Counted from the stretch's first letter, positions 26,226 to 33,638 are shown. The stretch is DNA of 64,000 nt from Nitrospira sp. (GCA_015709715.1 CP054184.1:2155001-2219000), one strand, 5' to 3'. Translations and numbers: made by a program. Notes: generated from the sequence alone by a model not told the origin.

Positions 26226-26680
26226 CCAGCTTTCATCCGGGGACAGCCGTAGAGAGTTTGACTGGATACTCGGGCAACCGTGATGTCCCGAACCTCGCCG
26301 TCTCGCTTCACGCCCAGCTTGACCACCGATCCGGCCTCGCCGCGTATCATCGACGCCACTTGTTCGTAGGTCTTGCCGGTGACGGCTTGCCCGTCCACAG
26401 TCACGAGTTCATCTCCTTGCTTCAACCCTGGTTGCTGCGCCGGCCCATCGGGATAGATCTGCGCGATGTACAAGACCGCCGGATCGCCCACACGCTCGGC
26501 GCCGACGTGGAGCGCCACCCCGATCACCCCATCCGGGCCCGACGTCTCCGCGCCGTGGCCGGACGTCGCCGTTCCCGGAGGCGATTCTGAGTGGGCCAGG
26601 GCCAAGCCAGAAGGGGGCCACGCCAGGGTCGTGATCAGCCCCACTAGCACGGTCATCTTGATTACGGATCTCGTCTCCAT
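26201..26680 (-). CDS. secreted PDZ-domain protein
   Basis: 159 residues. Signal peptide (MTVLVGLITTLAWPPSGLALA), a short linker, and one PDZ domain: AVLYIAQIYPDGPAQQPGLKQG, GDELVTVDGQAVTGKTYEQV and GSVVKLGVKRDGEV. The last about 15 residues (after VARVSS) look unlike protein-coding sequence and a better frame takes over (see 26055-26225), so the true C-terminus may be about 60 residues longer. PDZ domains bind peptide ends; here it presumably organises a periplasmic partner. Confidence 0.8.
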   Translation of the reverse strand: METRSVIKMTVLVGLITTLAWPPSGLALAHSESPPGTATSGHGAETSGPDGVIGVALHVGAERVGDPAVLYIAQIYPDGPAQQPGLKQGDELVTVDGQAVTGKTYEQVASMIRGEAGSVVKLGVKRDGEVRDITVARVSSQTLYGCPRMKAGWRWSSST

Positions 26681-26697
26681 CGTTCGGTTCCTCCCTG

Positions 26698-27168
26698 TTA
26701 AAGGTGCAGGCTCATCAACAACAATCCCAGGCCCCCGAACAACACCAGTGCATTCAGATACAGTGACCGCTGATGCAAGCGGGTCCAGGCTGCCGACAAC
26801 TGCGCATCCACGGCACCCTGACGCTCTTGCTCCTTGAGCCGATCCCGCATCTCATTACTCCGAGGGGTGAGGGGCGAAAGGCAATAGTCTTCAGCGGCCA
26901 GGAGACACAGCCAGGTGAGACCGACCGCCCAGTAGAGCGGGCTCACTCCAGTCACCAGGCCGATGATGACCCACGAGAGCAGCCCCATCCCCGTCGCCAG
27001 CATGCCCAGCAAGTAATAGGCCGGGAACAGCTTCCGTACGACCTTGCCGAACGATTCCGGCTCCAAGGTCCTGGCCAGCACCGGAGCCACGACGAACGAA
27101 AGGCAGACCACCTTCCCTATGAGGGTGCCGATTGCCAGCGTATGAAGATATGTGAGCAGTCCTTCCAT
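26698..27168 (-). CDS. DUF4149-like four-helix membrane protein
   Basis: 156 residues from the ATG at 27168, preferred over the GTG at 27177 because GAGAGGTGA lies eight bases upstream. Helices begin LLTYLHTLAIGTLIGKVVCLSFVVAP, with FPAYYLLGMLATGMGLLSW and a last hydrophobic helix at the C-terminus, matching the DUF4149/TMEM205 pattern. A charged loop (RSNEMRDRLKEQERQG) separates helices 3 and 4. Function unknown. Confidence 0.75.
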   Translation of the reverse strand: MEGLLTYLHTLAIGTLIGKVVCLSFVVAPVLARTLEPESFGKVVRKLFPAYYLLGMLATGMGLLSWVIIGLVTGVSPLYWAVGLTWLCLLAAEDYCLSPLTPRSNEMRDRLKEQERQGAVDAQLSAAWTRLHQRSLYLNALVLFGGLGLLLMSLHL

Positions 27169-27204
27169 CCGAGTCACCTCTCCCGATTCCAGGCCAACCG
27201 GCCC

Positions 27205-28131
27205 TTACGCCGCTTCCGTTCGGCTTGGCCCATGCACGATAGCCTGCAAGGCCGCTTCGAGCGTCGGATAGACGAATTGGTACCCACCCGCTTGAGCCTT
27301 GGTCGGTTCCACCCGTTGCCCGGTCGTTAACAAGGTTCCCAGCTCGCCCAGCGCCACCTTGAGGGCAAGTTCCGGCACCGGCAGCCACGACGGCCGATGG
27401 AGCACGCGTCCGAGCACCTCACAGAACGTTTTCATCGTCACGGCCTCGGGCGCGACGGCATTGACCGGCCCGGCGACGCTCGGAGTGGCGAGGGCCCACA
27501 GGATCAAGCCGATCAGGTCTTGGCGGTGAATCCACGAAACCCACTGCGTGCCGGGCAGCACCGGACCTCCGGCGTAGAGACGAAACGGCAGCAGCATTTT
27601 CGCCAATGCCCCGCCGTCTCGTTCGAGCACCATGCCGATTCTGAGGAGGACCACGCGGGCTCCGGCTTGGGCTGCACGTTGCGCTTCGGCCTCCCAGCGC
27701 GCGGAGAGATCGGCCAGGAACCCTTGACCCAACGGAGCCTCTTCACCCAGTGCCCGCGCACCACCGACCCCGTAATACCCGATGCCCGAGGCGCTGATGA
27801 GCACTGGAGGCCTTGTGGCCTCTGCCATGAGACCATCGACCAGACAGCGCGTGGCGGATAGGCGGCTGTCGAGTAGTTGCCGCTTCCGCGCACTCGTCCA
27901 CCGCTTGTCGGCGATGGGCTCTCCCGCTAGGTTCACTACGGCCTGGGCGTCACGAAGGTCCTTCCACCAGGGCCCCGCCGACCTGGCGTTCCACTCCACC
28001 CGCTGCTCATTCGGGAAGGAGGGCTGTCCCGGCTTGCGCGTCAGCACGACGACCTGATGGCCAGCGCCACACAACTCGGCCACGAGCGCCCGGCCGATAA
28101 ATCCCGTTCCGCCCGAGACAACGATCTTCAT
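27205..28131 (-). CDS. TIGR01777-family NAD-dependent epimerase (YfcH-like)
   Basis: 308 residues from the ATG at 28131, which has AAAGGAGGCGG just upstream. N-terminal Rossmann motif VSGGTGFIGRALVAELC, then NLAGEPIADKRWTSARK, the hallmark of TIGR01777 proteins, and the C-terminal DUF1731 segment with GGYQFVYPTLEAAL. Related proteins are sugar-epimerase-like, with plant/cyanobacterial relatives tied to chloroplast division or pigment. Repeatedly found in light-responsive clusters. Substrate unknown. Confidence 0.9.
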   Translation of the reverse strand: MKIVVSGGTGFIGRALVAELCGAGHQVVVLTRKPGQPSFPNEQRVEWNARSAGPWWKDLRDAQAVVNLAGEPIADKRWTSARKRQLLDSRLSATRCLVDGLMAEATRPPVLISASGIGYYGVGGARALGEEAPLGQGFLADLSARWEAEAQRAAQAGARVVLLRIGMVLERDGGALAKMLLPFRLYAGGPVLPGTQWVSWIHRQDLIGLILWALATPSVAGPVNAVAPEAVTMKTFCEVLGRVLHRPSWLPVPELALKVALGELGTLLTTGQRVEPTKAQAGGYQFVYPTLEAALQAIVHGPSRTEAA

Positions 28132-28168
28132 GGTGCCGCCTCCTTTCCCTTCCGTAGAGCCGACCATG

Positions 28169-28534
28169 TCAGGGGTCTTCGTCCAGGTCCGCCTCATCGT
28201 CACCATCCGATCCCGCGACCTCATCAGCCTTCTCATCGACCTGTCCAACCGTGCCGCCCTCGCTCGACCGTTTCGTCACCCGCTGACTGAACTTGCGTTC
28301 CTTGGTCCCGTACAGCAAGTTCGGCGGCGGACTGCGGCGATTTCTGAGAATGACGGGATCGATGACCTCGCCACAGAGGGTACAGTGCCAGGCGGTGATA
28401 TCAATCTGACCCGTATCATCAAGCAAGTCGACATAGTGCTGTATGAGTAAGAGCCCTCCACATCGGGCACAGGCATGACCCCGCGCAGGCGTGAGGGAGG
28501 GTCTCCTTCGTCCCGGTGTCCCATTTGTTTCCAT
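28169..28534 (-). CDS. zinc-ribbon protein, paralogue of the 32302-32586 gene
   Basis: 121 residues from the ATG at 28534, the start that aligns with the paralogue; ATG at 28606, directly after the upstream stop, is the alternative. Two CxxC knuckles, HACARCGGLL and WHCTLCGEVIDPVI, separated by about 30 residues (LDDTGQIDITA), form a likely zinc ribbon. A very acidic C-terminus (GDDEADLDEDP) follows. May bind metal or nucleic acid. Two copies of this family frame the SUMF1 genes. Confidence 0.68.
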   Translation of the reverse strand: METNGTPGRRRPSLTPARGHACARCGGLLLIQHYVDLLDDTGQIDITAWHCTLCGEVIDPVILRNRRSPPPNLLYGTKERKFSQRVTKRSSEGGTVGQVDEKADEVAGSDGDDEADLDEDP

Positions 28535-28606
28535 TGGAACCCCCGCATTAAGACAGGGTAGAACCTCATACTCAGGAGCCGCACGCATTCCTCCGCGCAG
28601 CTCCAT

Positions 28607-28738
28607 TCACCGAACCGAAACCCGAACTGGGCCCGAACACCGACGGACCGGCATTGGCACCGGCCGACGAGCCTTGGCCGCCCAGGCAACAAGGCTTAGA
28701 GCGATGACTGCCATACCACCGAGCATCACGCCGACCAT
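28607..28738 (-). CDS. 43-residue single-helix membrane peptide
   Basis: Very short gene with a perfect ribosome site (AAGGAGGTGG, three bases before ATG at 28738). The product has one hydrophobic helix (MVGVMLGGMAVIALSLVAWA) and a basic Arg/Pro tail with one Cys; its TGA abuts the ATG at 28606. The 153 bases between it and the SUMF1 gene upstream hold no other gene I can see. The strong initiation site and helix make it more than chance, but no homologue is known to me. Confidence 0.5.
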   Translation of the reverse strand: MVGVMLGGMAVIALSLVAWAAKARRPVPMPVRRCSGPVRVSVR

Positions 28739-28891
28739 AACCACCTCCTTGGATTGAGCGATTGGACCCACCGAGGAGACAGGTCCCTCCGAGGGAGAGA
28801 CCCGTCTGCCTCAGGGAGCACCGCGTGCGGAGTCGCGGTACCTCTCATGAGAACCAGCGTCCGCTGCTGGAACCGTCGGTTCATGTCCGAC

Positions 28892-29755
28892 TCACTTCGC
28901 GCCGACCTCCTGACTCGCATGGCCCTGCTGAGCCGCCTCGAGGCTGCGCGCGCACCGGAAGCCCGTACCGTGGGTCTGCAGCGCGAATCCACCGCGCCCC
29001 CTCGCCGCCGCACCGATGTCCGAGACCGGGCTGTGCCACGACCCTCCTCTAATCACCCGAACGACGCCCTTGTCGGGGCCCACTGGGTTCCGGGTCGGCG
29101 CACTGGCGTAGTAGTCGGGGTCGTACCAATCCTGGACCCACTCCCGAGCGTTACCGGCCATATCCTTGACGCCGTAGGGGGAGTCGCCCTCCGGCTTTGT
29201 ACCCACTGGATGCATGGTCTTCTCCCCATCCCATTCGCGATCGTAATTGGCCCGCAGCAGGCTCGGCTGGTCGTTTCCCCAGGGGAACTGACGCCCATCC
29301 GTACCGCGCGCCGCCTTTTCCCATTCCGCCTCCGTCGGCAAACGTTTTTTTGCCCAAGTGCAGTAAGCCTTCGCGTCGTACCAAGTCACTTGTACGACAG
29401 GCAGTTGTTCGATTCCCTTCGGCGAGGTCAACGAACCGGTGCCATAGGGGTTCGGCGGGTTGCGGTGCCCGGTCATGGTCACAAACGCCATGTAGCGCTC
29501 GTTGGTCACCTCCACCTGATCGATTGTGAAGGCGTCGACGTGTACCATGCGTTGTGGCCATTCATCGGCCCGGCCCTGGGGGTTGTCATTGCCCATCAGG
29601 AAGGACCCCGCTTTAATGGTGACCATGGGAACGGGGTCCAGCTCCTTGACCGGGGCCGCTGCGAAGACCGGCGACAGGGCGACCGCGCAGGCCACCGCAG
29701 CGAATAGGCCGATCGACGAATGGCTCGGTCTCCTCCTTATGAAAACATGTGTCAT
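28892..29755 (-). CDS. secreted SUMF1/formylglycine-enzyme-fold protein (paralogue 3)
   Basis: 287 residues from the ATG at 29755, overlapping the preceding gene's stop. Signal peptide (IGLFAAVACAVALSPVFAAA), then the SUMF1 fold: FLMGNDNPQGRADEWP, VEVTNERYMAFV, WYDAKAYCTWAKKRLPTEAE, GNAREWVQDWYDPDYY and the closing THGTGFRCARS. The pair of cysteines that makes true formylglycine-generating enzymes work is missing (no Cys in the SDIGAAARGRGG region), so oxidation of sulfatase cysteines is unlikely. Third of three paralogues in one array. Confidence 0.85.
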   Translation of the reverse strand: MTHVFIRRRPSHSSIGLFAAVACAVALSPVFAAAPVKELDPVPMVTIKAGSFLMGNDNPQGRADEWPQRMVHVDAFTIDQVEVTNERYMAFVTMTGHRNPPNPYGTGSLTSPKGIEQLPVVQVTWYDAKAYCTWAKKRLPTEAEWEKAARGTDGRQFPWGNDQPSLLRANYDREWDGEKTMHPVGTKPEGDSPYGVKDMAGNAREWVQDWYDPDYYASAPTRNPVGPDKGVVRVIRGGSWHSPVSDIGAAARGRGGFALQTHGTGFRCARSLEAAQQGHASQEVGAK

Positions 29756-30120
29756 TTCTTCTGCTCCTTGCTCCCTTCGATGGCCCGGGCCGTATGCATT
29801 TTGATTTCCCCGACCAGGCGACCTACCTGCTGGACTTCTCCCCGGTCGGCGGCTTCTTGTGCCTGGGGCACGAGGGTTCTCGCTTCGTGGAGATGTTGCT
29901 CGATTTGCGCTTGTAGCGCGGGCGAGGCAATCGTCCCGCCCAACGCCGCACGGTGATACACCTCCCATGCATGGTCCACGCTATGCTCGGCTTCGTGGAC
30001 CATCTGGAGCGCGTCCGGATGGGGATGGCGGGAGCTATCGATGGGACCCGCCTGCGTCACTGCCGTACTCAACACGAGTGCGATACCACCGATCAGAGAA
30101 CCCATTCGTGAGCCCCTCAT
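29752..30120 (-). CDS. small exported helical protein
   Basis: 122 residues. Signal peptide (GSLIGGIALVLSTAVTQAG, about residues 7-25), then an all-helical, His-rich mature part (RHPHPDALQMVHEAEHSVDHAWEVYHR; the latter half QIEQHLHEARTLVPQA). GGGAGG lies eight bases before the ATG at 30120. It looks like a small periplasmic helical-bundle protein, possibly metal-binding through its histidines. Coupled by overlap to the downstream SUMF1 gene. No family recognised with confidence. Confidence 0.65.
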   Translation of the reverse strand: MRGSRMGSLIGGIALVLSTAVTQAGPIDSSRHPHPDALQMVHEAEHSVDHAWEVYHRAALGGTIASPALQAQIEQHLHEARTLVPQAQEAADRGEVQQVGRLVGEIKMHTARAIEGSKEQKK

Positions 30121-30169
30121 AACTCTGCCTCCCTCATGTCGGCGAGCGGGCGACCGGCCGCCGTCGCCT

Positions 30170-31228
30170 TCATCGCTGTTTCAACGACTGTTCGATGAGC
30201 GCCTTCAACTCCAGCAGCTCGACACTCTTCGGATCCAGGGCCAAGCCCCGGTTCACCGATTGCTGGGCTTCGGCAAACCGCTCACGGCCCATCTCGACCA
30301 GCGCAACGATGTATGTGTCCCTGATGAGCTGTTCAAGCTCGGGCGGTGCCACCTTCGCGCAGCGGAACCCCAACCCCACGCCGTAACTGTTGTTGAGCGG
30401 GTGGTTCCAGAACCGATGTGTCGAACGGACCGTGCCCTCAGGAGCGATCCACGACCCTCCCCGGATGACGCGCTTCTCGCCGACCGTGAGGCGATCGACG
30501 TAGGTCCCGGTGCCGCCGATCCAGAGCGGTTTCTCCGGACCGGTCGGGTTCACCATGGTCTGCAACTTTCCGTAGTATTGCGGGTCGTACCAATCGTTCA
30601 CCCACTCGAAGACGTTCCCTGCCATATTGTAGGCGCCGTAATAACTGGCTCCCTCCGGCAAGGCATCCACAGGCAGCGTCGCTTCCCGCTGGCGGTTGTA
30701 ATTGGCCTTGGCGGCATTGAACTCGTTGCCCCATGGATACAGGTTGGCATTAGGGCCCCGCGCGGCCTTTTCCCACTCGGCTTCCGTCGGCAGCCGCTTG
30801 CCACGATATTCGCAATAGGCCTTCGCGTCATACCAATTCACCCCCACCACCGGCTGGTGCGGTGTATTAAGACGAGGGTCATCCCAGTAGGCCGGAGCCG
30901 GGTGGCTTGTAGACATGATGAACTCGCCGTAGTCCTTGTTCGAGACCTCGTACTTGTCGATGAGATAGGAATCCAAGAAGACCATGTGAGCCGGCCCTTC
31001 GTCATGAAACGCCTCGGCCGACCAGGGAGTCTTCATGCGCTTGTCATAGGCGGTGAGCCGTTTGCTCGACTCGGTCTGCTGTTCATGATCGAGACCCATC
31101 ACTGACGGCCCATGACCTACATAGACCATGTCCTTGGGTACGAGCGGGTCCTCTGCCTGCGCCGCCGCGCTGAACAGCGAGAGCGTCGTGATCACTCCAA
31201 CCTGTAAGATGCGTTCGATTGTCTTCAT
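30170..31228 (-). CDS. secreted SUMF1-fold protein with C-terminal TPR-like tail (paralogue 2)
   Basis: 352 residues. Signal peptide (VGVITTLSLFSAAAQAED), SUMF1 core with YEVSNKDYGEFI, WYDAKAYCEYRGKRLPTEAE, GNVFEWVNDWYDPQYYG, VIRGGSWIAPEGT and GLGFRCAKV, then about 55 residues that look like a TPR unit (AEAQQSVNRGLALDPKSVEL). The catalytic Cys pair of formylglycine-generating enzymes is not present. It differs from paralogue 3 by the extra TPR-like tail, which it shares with paralogue 1. Confidence 0.86.
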   Translation of the reverse strand: MKTIERILQVGVITTLSLFSAAAQAEDPLVPKDMVYVGHGPSVMGLDHEQQTESSKRLTAYDKRMKTPWSAEAFHDEGPAHMVFLDSYLIDKYEVSNKDYGEFIMSTSHPAPAYWDDPRLNTPHQPVVGVNWYDAKAYCEYRGKRLPTEAEWEKAARGPNANLYPWGNEFNAAKANYNRQREATLPVDALPEGASYYGAYNMAGNVFEWVNDWYDPQYYGKLQTMVNPTGPEKPLWIGGTGTYVDRLTVGEKRVIRGGSWIAPEGTVRSTHRFWNHPLNNSYGVGLGFRCAKVAPPELEQLIRDTYIVALVEMGRERFAEAQQSVNRGLALDPKSVELLELKALIEQSLKQR

Positions 31229-31290
31229 AGACGCCTCCTCTGCGTCATCCTGAGCAGGGAGCGGCTGCGCCGCTCCCTCCCGACAGGAGA

Positions 31291-32250
31291 CTACTTTTTT
31301 GTGCTCTTCTTGATCAGCTCTCGGGTTGCCTGGTATTCCGCATTGTTCGGATCCAGGGAGAGGGCTTTCTCGATTGAGGCCATAGCATCGGCTTGTTTCT
31401 CTGCCCCCATGGCGACCAGTGCTTGGATGAACGCCTCACGAGCGGCCTGGATCGACTCTTCGGACACGGCGGTGACCGACTTCGCGCAGCGGAAGCCCAG
31501 CCCAACGCCGTAGGAATTGTTCTCCGGCTGATTCCAGAATCGATGGCTCGTATGCAGTGAGGTCTCCGGCGCCAGCCAAGATCCGCCGCGCAGCACCTTG
31601 ACCGGGCCCTGGTTGGCGAAGTTGTATCCCTTCTCGGCGCCGCGAGGATTCAGCGCGAGGCTGCTCTTGTAGTACTTCGGGTCGTACCAGTCTTCGACCC
31701 ACTCGAAGACATTGCCCGCCATGTTGAAGACGCCAAACCCGCTCACGCCCTCGGGATAGGAATCCACCGGCATGGTGCGGCCGACGTTCTGTCCGTAATT
31801 GGCCTTTTTGGGGTCTAGGTGGTGGCCCCAAGGATAATGATTGTCTCCCTCCGGGCCCTTAGCGGCCCGTTCCCATTCCGCCTCAGTCGGCAGCCGTTTC
31901 CCCTCCCACTTGCAGAATGCGTTCGCATCCGTCCAACTCACGCCGACCACCGGCTGAGTCGGACCGTTGAGCCGCGGATCGTCCCAGTAGGCTGGGGCAG
32001 GGTGACCAGTCGCCCGCATGAACTCCTTGTAGCGGGCGTTCGACGCTTCATACTTGTCGATCAAATAGGCATCGAGAACGACCTGGTGCTTCGTTTCATC
32101 CGAATGTTCATTACTGCCCATGGCGAATTCCCCCCTGGGAATCTTCACCATATCCTTCTCGGCTACCGTCTCGGCGGCATTCGCCAACGAGAGTGAGCCT
32201 GCAACCAGCACTGTCCCGAGTCCCACTTGCAACAATGTGTGTCTCCGCAT
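31291..32250 (-). CDS. secreted SUMF1-fold protein with TPR-like tail (paralogue 1)
   Basis: 319 residues. Signal peptide (VGLGTVLVAGSLSLANAAE), KIPRGEFAMGSNEHSDETKH, YEASNARYKEFMRATGH, WTDANAFCKWEGKRLPTEAE, GNVFEWVEDWYDPKYYK, VLRGGSWLAPETSLH and GLGFRCAKS. C-terminal KQADAMASIEKALSLDPNN is TPR-like. Clearly a recent duplicate partner of the 30170-31228 gene (YWDDPRLN, TQPVVGVSW versus HQPVVGVNW). First SUMF1 gene after the divergent promoter. Not an active formylglycine generator by the missing Cys pair. Confidence 0.87.
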   Translation of the reverse strand: MRRHTLLQVGLGTVLVAGSLSLANAAETVAEKDMVKIPRGEFAMGSNEHSDETKHQVVLDAYLIDKYEASNARYKEFMRATGHPAPAYWDDPRLNGPTQPVVGVSWTDANAFCKWEGKRLPTEAEWERAAKGPEGDNHYPWGHHLDPKKANYGQNVGRTMPVDSYPEGVSGFGVFNMAGNVFEWVEDWYDPKYYKSSLALNPRGAEKGYNFANQGPVKVLRGGSWLAPETSLHTSHRFWNQPENNSYGVGLGFRCAKSVTAVSEESIQAAREAFIQALVAMGAEKQADAMASIEKALSLDPNNAEYQATRELIKKSTKK

Positions 32251-32301
32251 GACCCCCTCCTTGATAGTGACCAGGGCATTCCCTGGCGAGTTAAGGACCT
32301 G

Positions 32302-32586
32302 TTAGACCGGAACCTGCCCTTGGATGGCTACTGCCGGCTGGGAGATCAACCGTTCCGCAGTCGAGATAACACGGAAATGCCGCTTGCGCCGAATGACTGC
32401 ATCGACGACGTCCCCGCATTGCACGCAACGCATGGTTTCAGAGTCCAGTTCGCCGATCGTGGCCAGCACATCCATGTGGCAATCCCGCACAAGCAACCCT
32501 TCGCAGCGGGTGCAAGCGGTTTCACACCCTCGATGATCTACCGTTCTGAGAGCCTCTCTGTTGCCGCCTCGCCCCGCCATCGCCAT
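32302..32586 (-). CDS. zinc-ribbon protein, first gene of the light-linked array
   Basis: 94 residues from the ATG at 32586, with AAGGAGG five bases upstream. Two CxxC pairs, ETACTRCEGLL and MRCVQCGDVVDAVI, with the same spacing as the 28169-28534 gene, so the two are paralogues. A basic central part (RRKRHFRV) could touch nucleic acid. It is the first gene after the minus-strand promoter that faces carH. Confidence 0.75.
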   Translation of the reverse strand: MAMAGRGGNREALRTVDHRGCETACTRCEGLLVRDCHMDVLATIGELDSETMRCVQCGDVVDAVIRRKRHFRVISTAERLISQPAVAIQGQVPV

Positions 32587-32624
32587 GTTGACCTCCTTCT
32601 TAATGTTCAATCTTTGTAACGAGT

Positions 32625-32698
32625 ATGTCTAATGTATAACCTCTAATGTCCAATGTGTCAAGTGTTTATATATTAAATATTTGACAAACATTAGACAT
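32625..32698. promoter_or_regulatory. operator boxes (ACATTAGA family) between carH and the array
   Basis: ATGTCTAATGT at 32625-32635 and its perfect inverted match ACATTAGACAT at 32688-32698 flank the region; a third, shorter TCTAATGT lies at 32642-32649. One box falls in each promoter spacer and one on the minus-strand -10 edge. In addition TTTGACAAACA and TTAGACATGTG (32680-32701) form an 11-base-spaced TTnGACA direct repeat over the carH -35, the spacing known for CarH operators. Confidence 0.65.
32633..32661 (-). promoter_or_regulatory. sigma-70 type promoter for the minus-strand array
   Basis: On the minus strand: -35 TTGACA (32661-32656), 17-base spacer, -10 TATACA (32638-32633). The spacer contains ACATTAGA, and a second ACATTAGACAT overlaps and follows the -10. 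It points at the zinc-ribbon gene at 32586, leaving a leader of roughly 40 bases. Near-consensus elements with operator-like boxes suggest a strong promoter held off by a repressor. Confidence 0.8.
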
Positions 32699-32709
32699 GT
32701 GAATATAAT
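32681..32709 (+). promoter_or_regulatory. consensus promoter of the CarH-like gene
   Basis: TTGACA (32681-32686), 17 bases, TATAAT (32704-32709): a perfect sigma-70 consensus. The ACATTAGACAT box lies inside the spacer, so the regulator probably represses itself. The expected transcription start (about 32716) is only about five bases before the ATG at 32721, so the mRNA may be nearly leaderless. Confidence 0.85.
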
Positions 32710-32720
32710 TCCAATGAACG

Positions 32721-33638
32721 ATGAATGCTCATAGAATTCATAGAGTTGCGAAGCTTACCGGGCTGTCGAAGGATGTGATCCGGGTTTGGGAGCGCCGATT
32801 TGGACTTCTCAAGCCAACGCGAGGAGCCAATCGGTACCGCAATTATTCGGATGAGGATGTGGCACTGCTGCGTTATCTGAAGGAACAGCTCGATGCCGGT
32901 ACGTCGATCGGCGATTTGGCAAAACTGGGGCGGGAAGAATTACTGCATCGTGCACGGGTCGCAACGCCGCGCACGGCGATCGTAGACAATACGTTTGATC
33001 GGCTGCTGCGGGAGCTGCTCGCGGCGTTGACCCCGCTCGACCGGATCACGTTCGAAAAGCGCTTGAACGGGGCGGTCGCGGTCGTGCCGTTCGAAGAAGC
33101 GCTCCACGGCATCCTCGTGCCGCTGCAGGAGCAGGTGGGACAGCTCTGGCACGACGGGCGCATCCATATCGCTACCGAACATTACGTGACCAATCAGATC
33201 CAGCAGAAGATGTTCGCGGCGCTGAATCAGCTCCCCGTCGCCGAGTTCGGCGCGAAGGTCATCGTCGCCTGCCCGCCCGGGGAAGAACACAACCTCGCCG
33301 CCCTGGCTCTAGCCTATCGGTGCCGCGTGCGCGGCTGCCGAGTCTACTACCTAGGATCCAACGTTCCGGTCGCTTCGCTGAGTGCGCTCTGCCGCGAAGT
33401 GAAGCCGAACCTGACGATCTTGTCCTTTCCTCTTGCCTTCCCGGATGCGCGCGCCGCCGACGTGGTGCAGGCGCTGGCGTACGAGGTCTGTCCGTTTTCC
33501 ACCGTCGTGGCCGGCGGCAACGGCGCATTGGCCATGCGGGACCATTTCAATCGGGCTCACATCGAAGTACTGGAAGGGTTCGGAGAGTTGGATGCCAAGT
33601 TGGAACAGCTCACGAGACGTTCAACTATTCCAAGTTAA
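32721..33638 (+). CDS. carH: CarH/LitR-type B12-dependent light-sensing MerR repressor
   Basis: 305 residues. N-terminal MerR helix-turn-helix (HRVAKLTGLSKDVIRVWERR, residues 7-26), a four-helix linker domain and a C-terminal cobalamin-binding Rossmann domain. Residues that bind and sense adenosylcobalamin in Thermus CarH are all present with the right spacing: W143-H144, E153-H154 (Trp-x9-Glu-His) and lower-ligand candidate His190 in PGEEHNLAAL (ExHxxG with Gly changed to Ala). In the dark such proteins bind DNA as tetramers; light breaks the Co-C bond and frees the promoter. Divergent from the photolyase array it likely controls. No ribosome site before the ATG; a leaderless start is probable. 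Converges on rnhA with a four-base overlap. Confidence 0.9.
   Translation: MNAHRIHRVAKLTGLSKDVIRVWERRFGLLKPTRGANRYRNYSDEDVALLRYLKEQLDAGTSIGDLAKLGREELLHRARVATPRTAIVDNTFDRLLRELLAALTPLDRITFEKRLNGAVAVVPFEEALHGILVPLQEQVGQLWHDGRIHIATEHYVTNQIQQKMFAALNQLPVAEFGAKVIVACPPGEEHNLAALALAYRCRVRGCRVYYLGSNVPVASLSALCREVKPNLTILSFPLAFPDARAADVVQALAYEVCPFSTVVAGGNGALAMRDHFNRAHIEVLEGFGELDAKLEQLTRRSTIPS

Noticed and set aside
28892-29755. Active formylglycine-generating enzyme for sulfatases
   Set aside because: No cysteine pair at the active-site position in any of the three paralogues and no sulfatase gene nearby.
32587-32720. Cobalamin riboswitch in the carH/array region
   Set aside because: The intergenic region is only 134 bases, fully explained by two promoters and the boxes, and has no B12-box-like conserved core.
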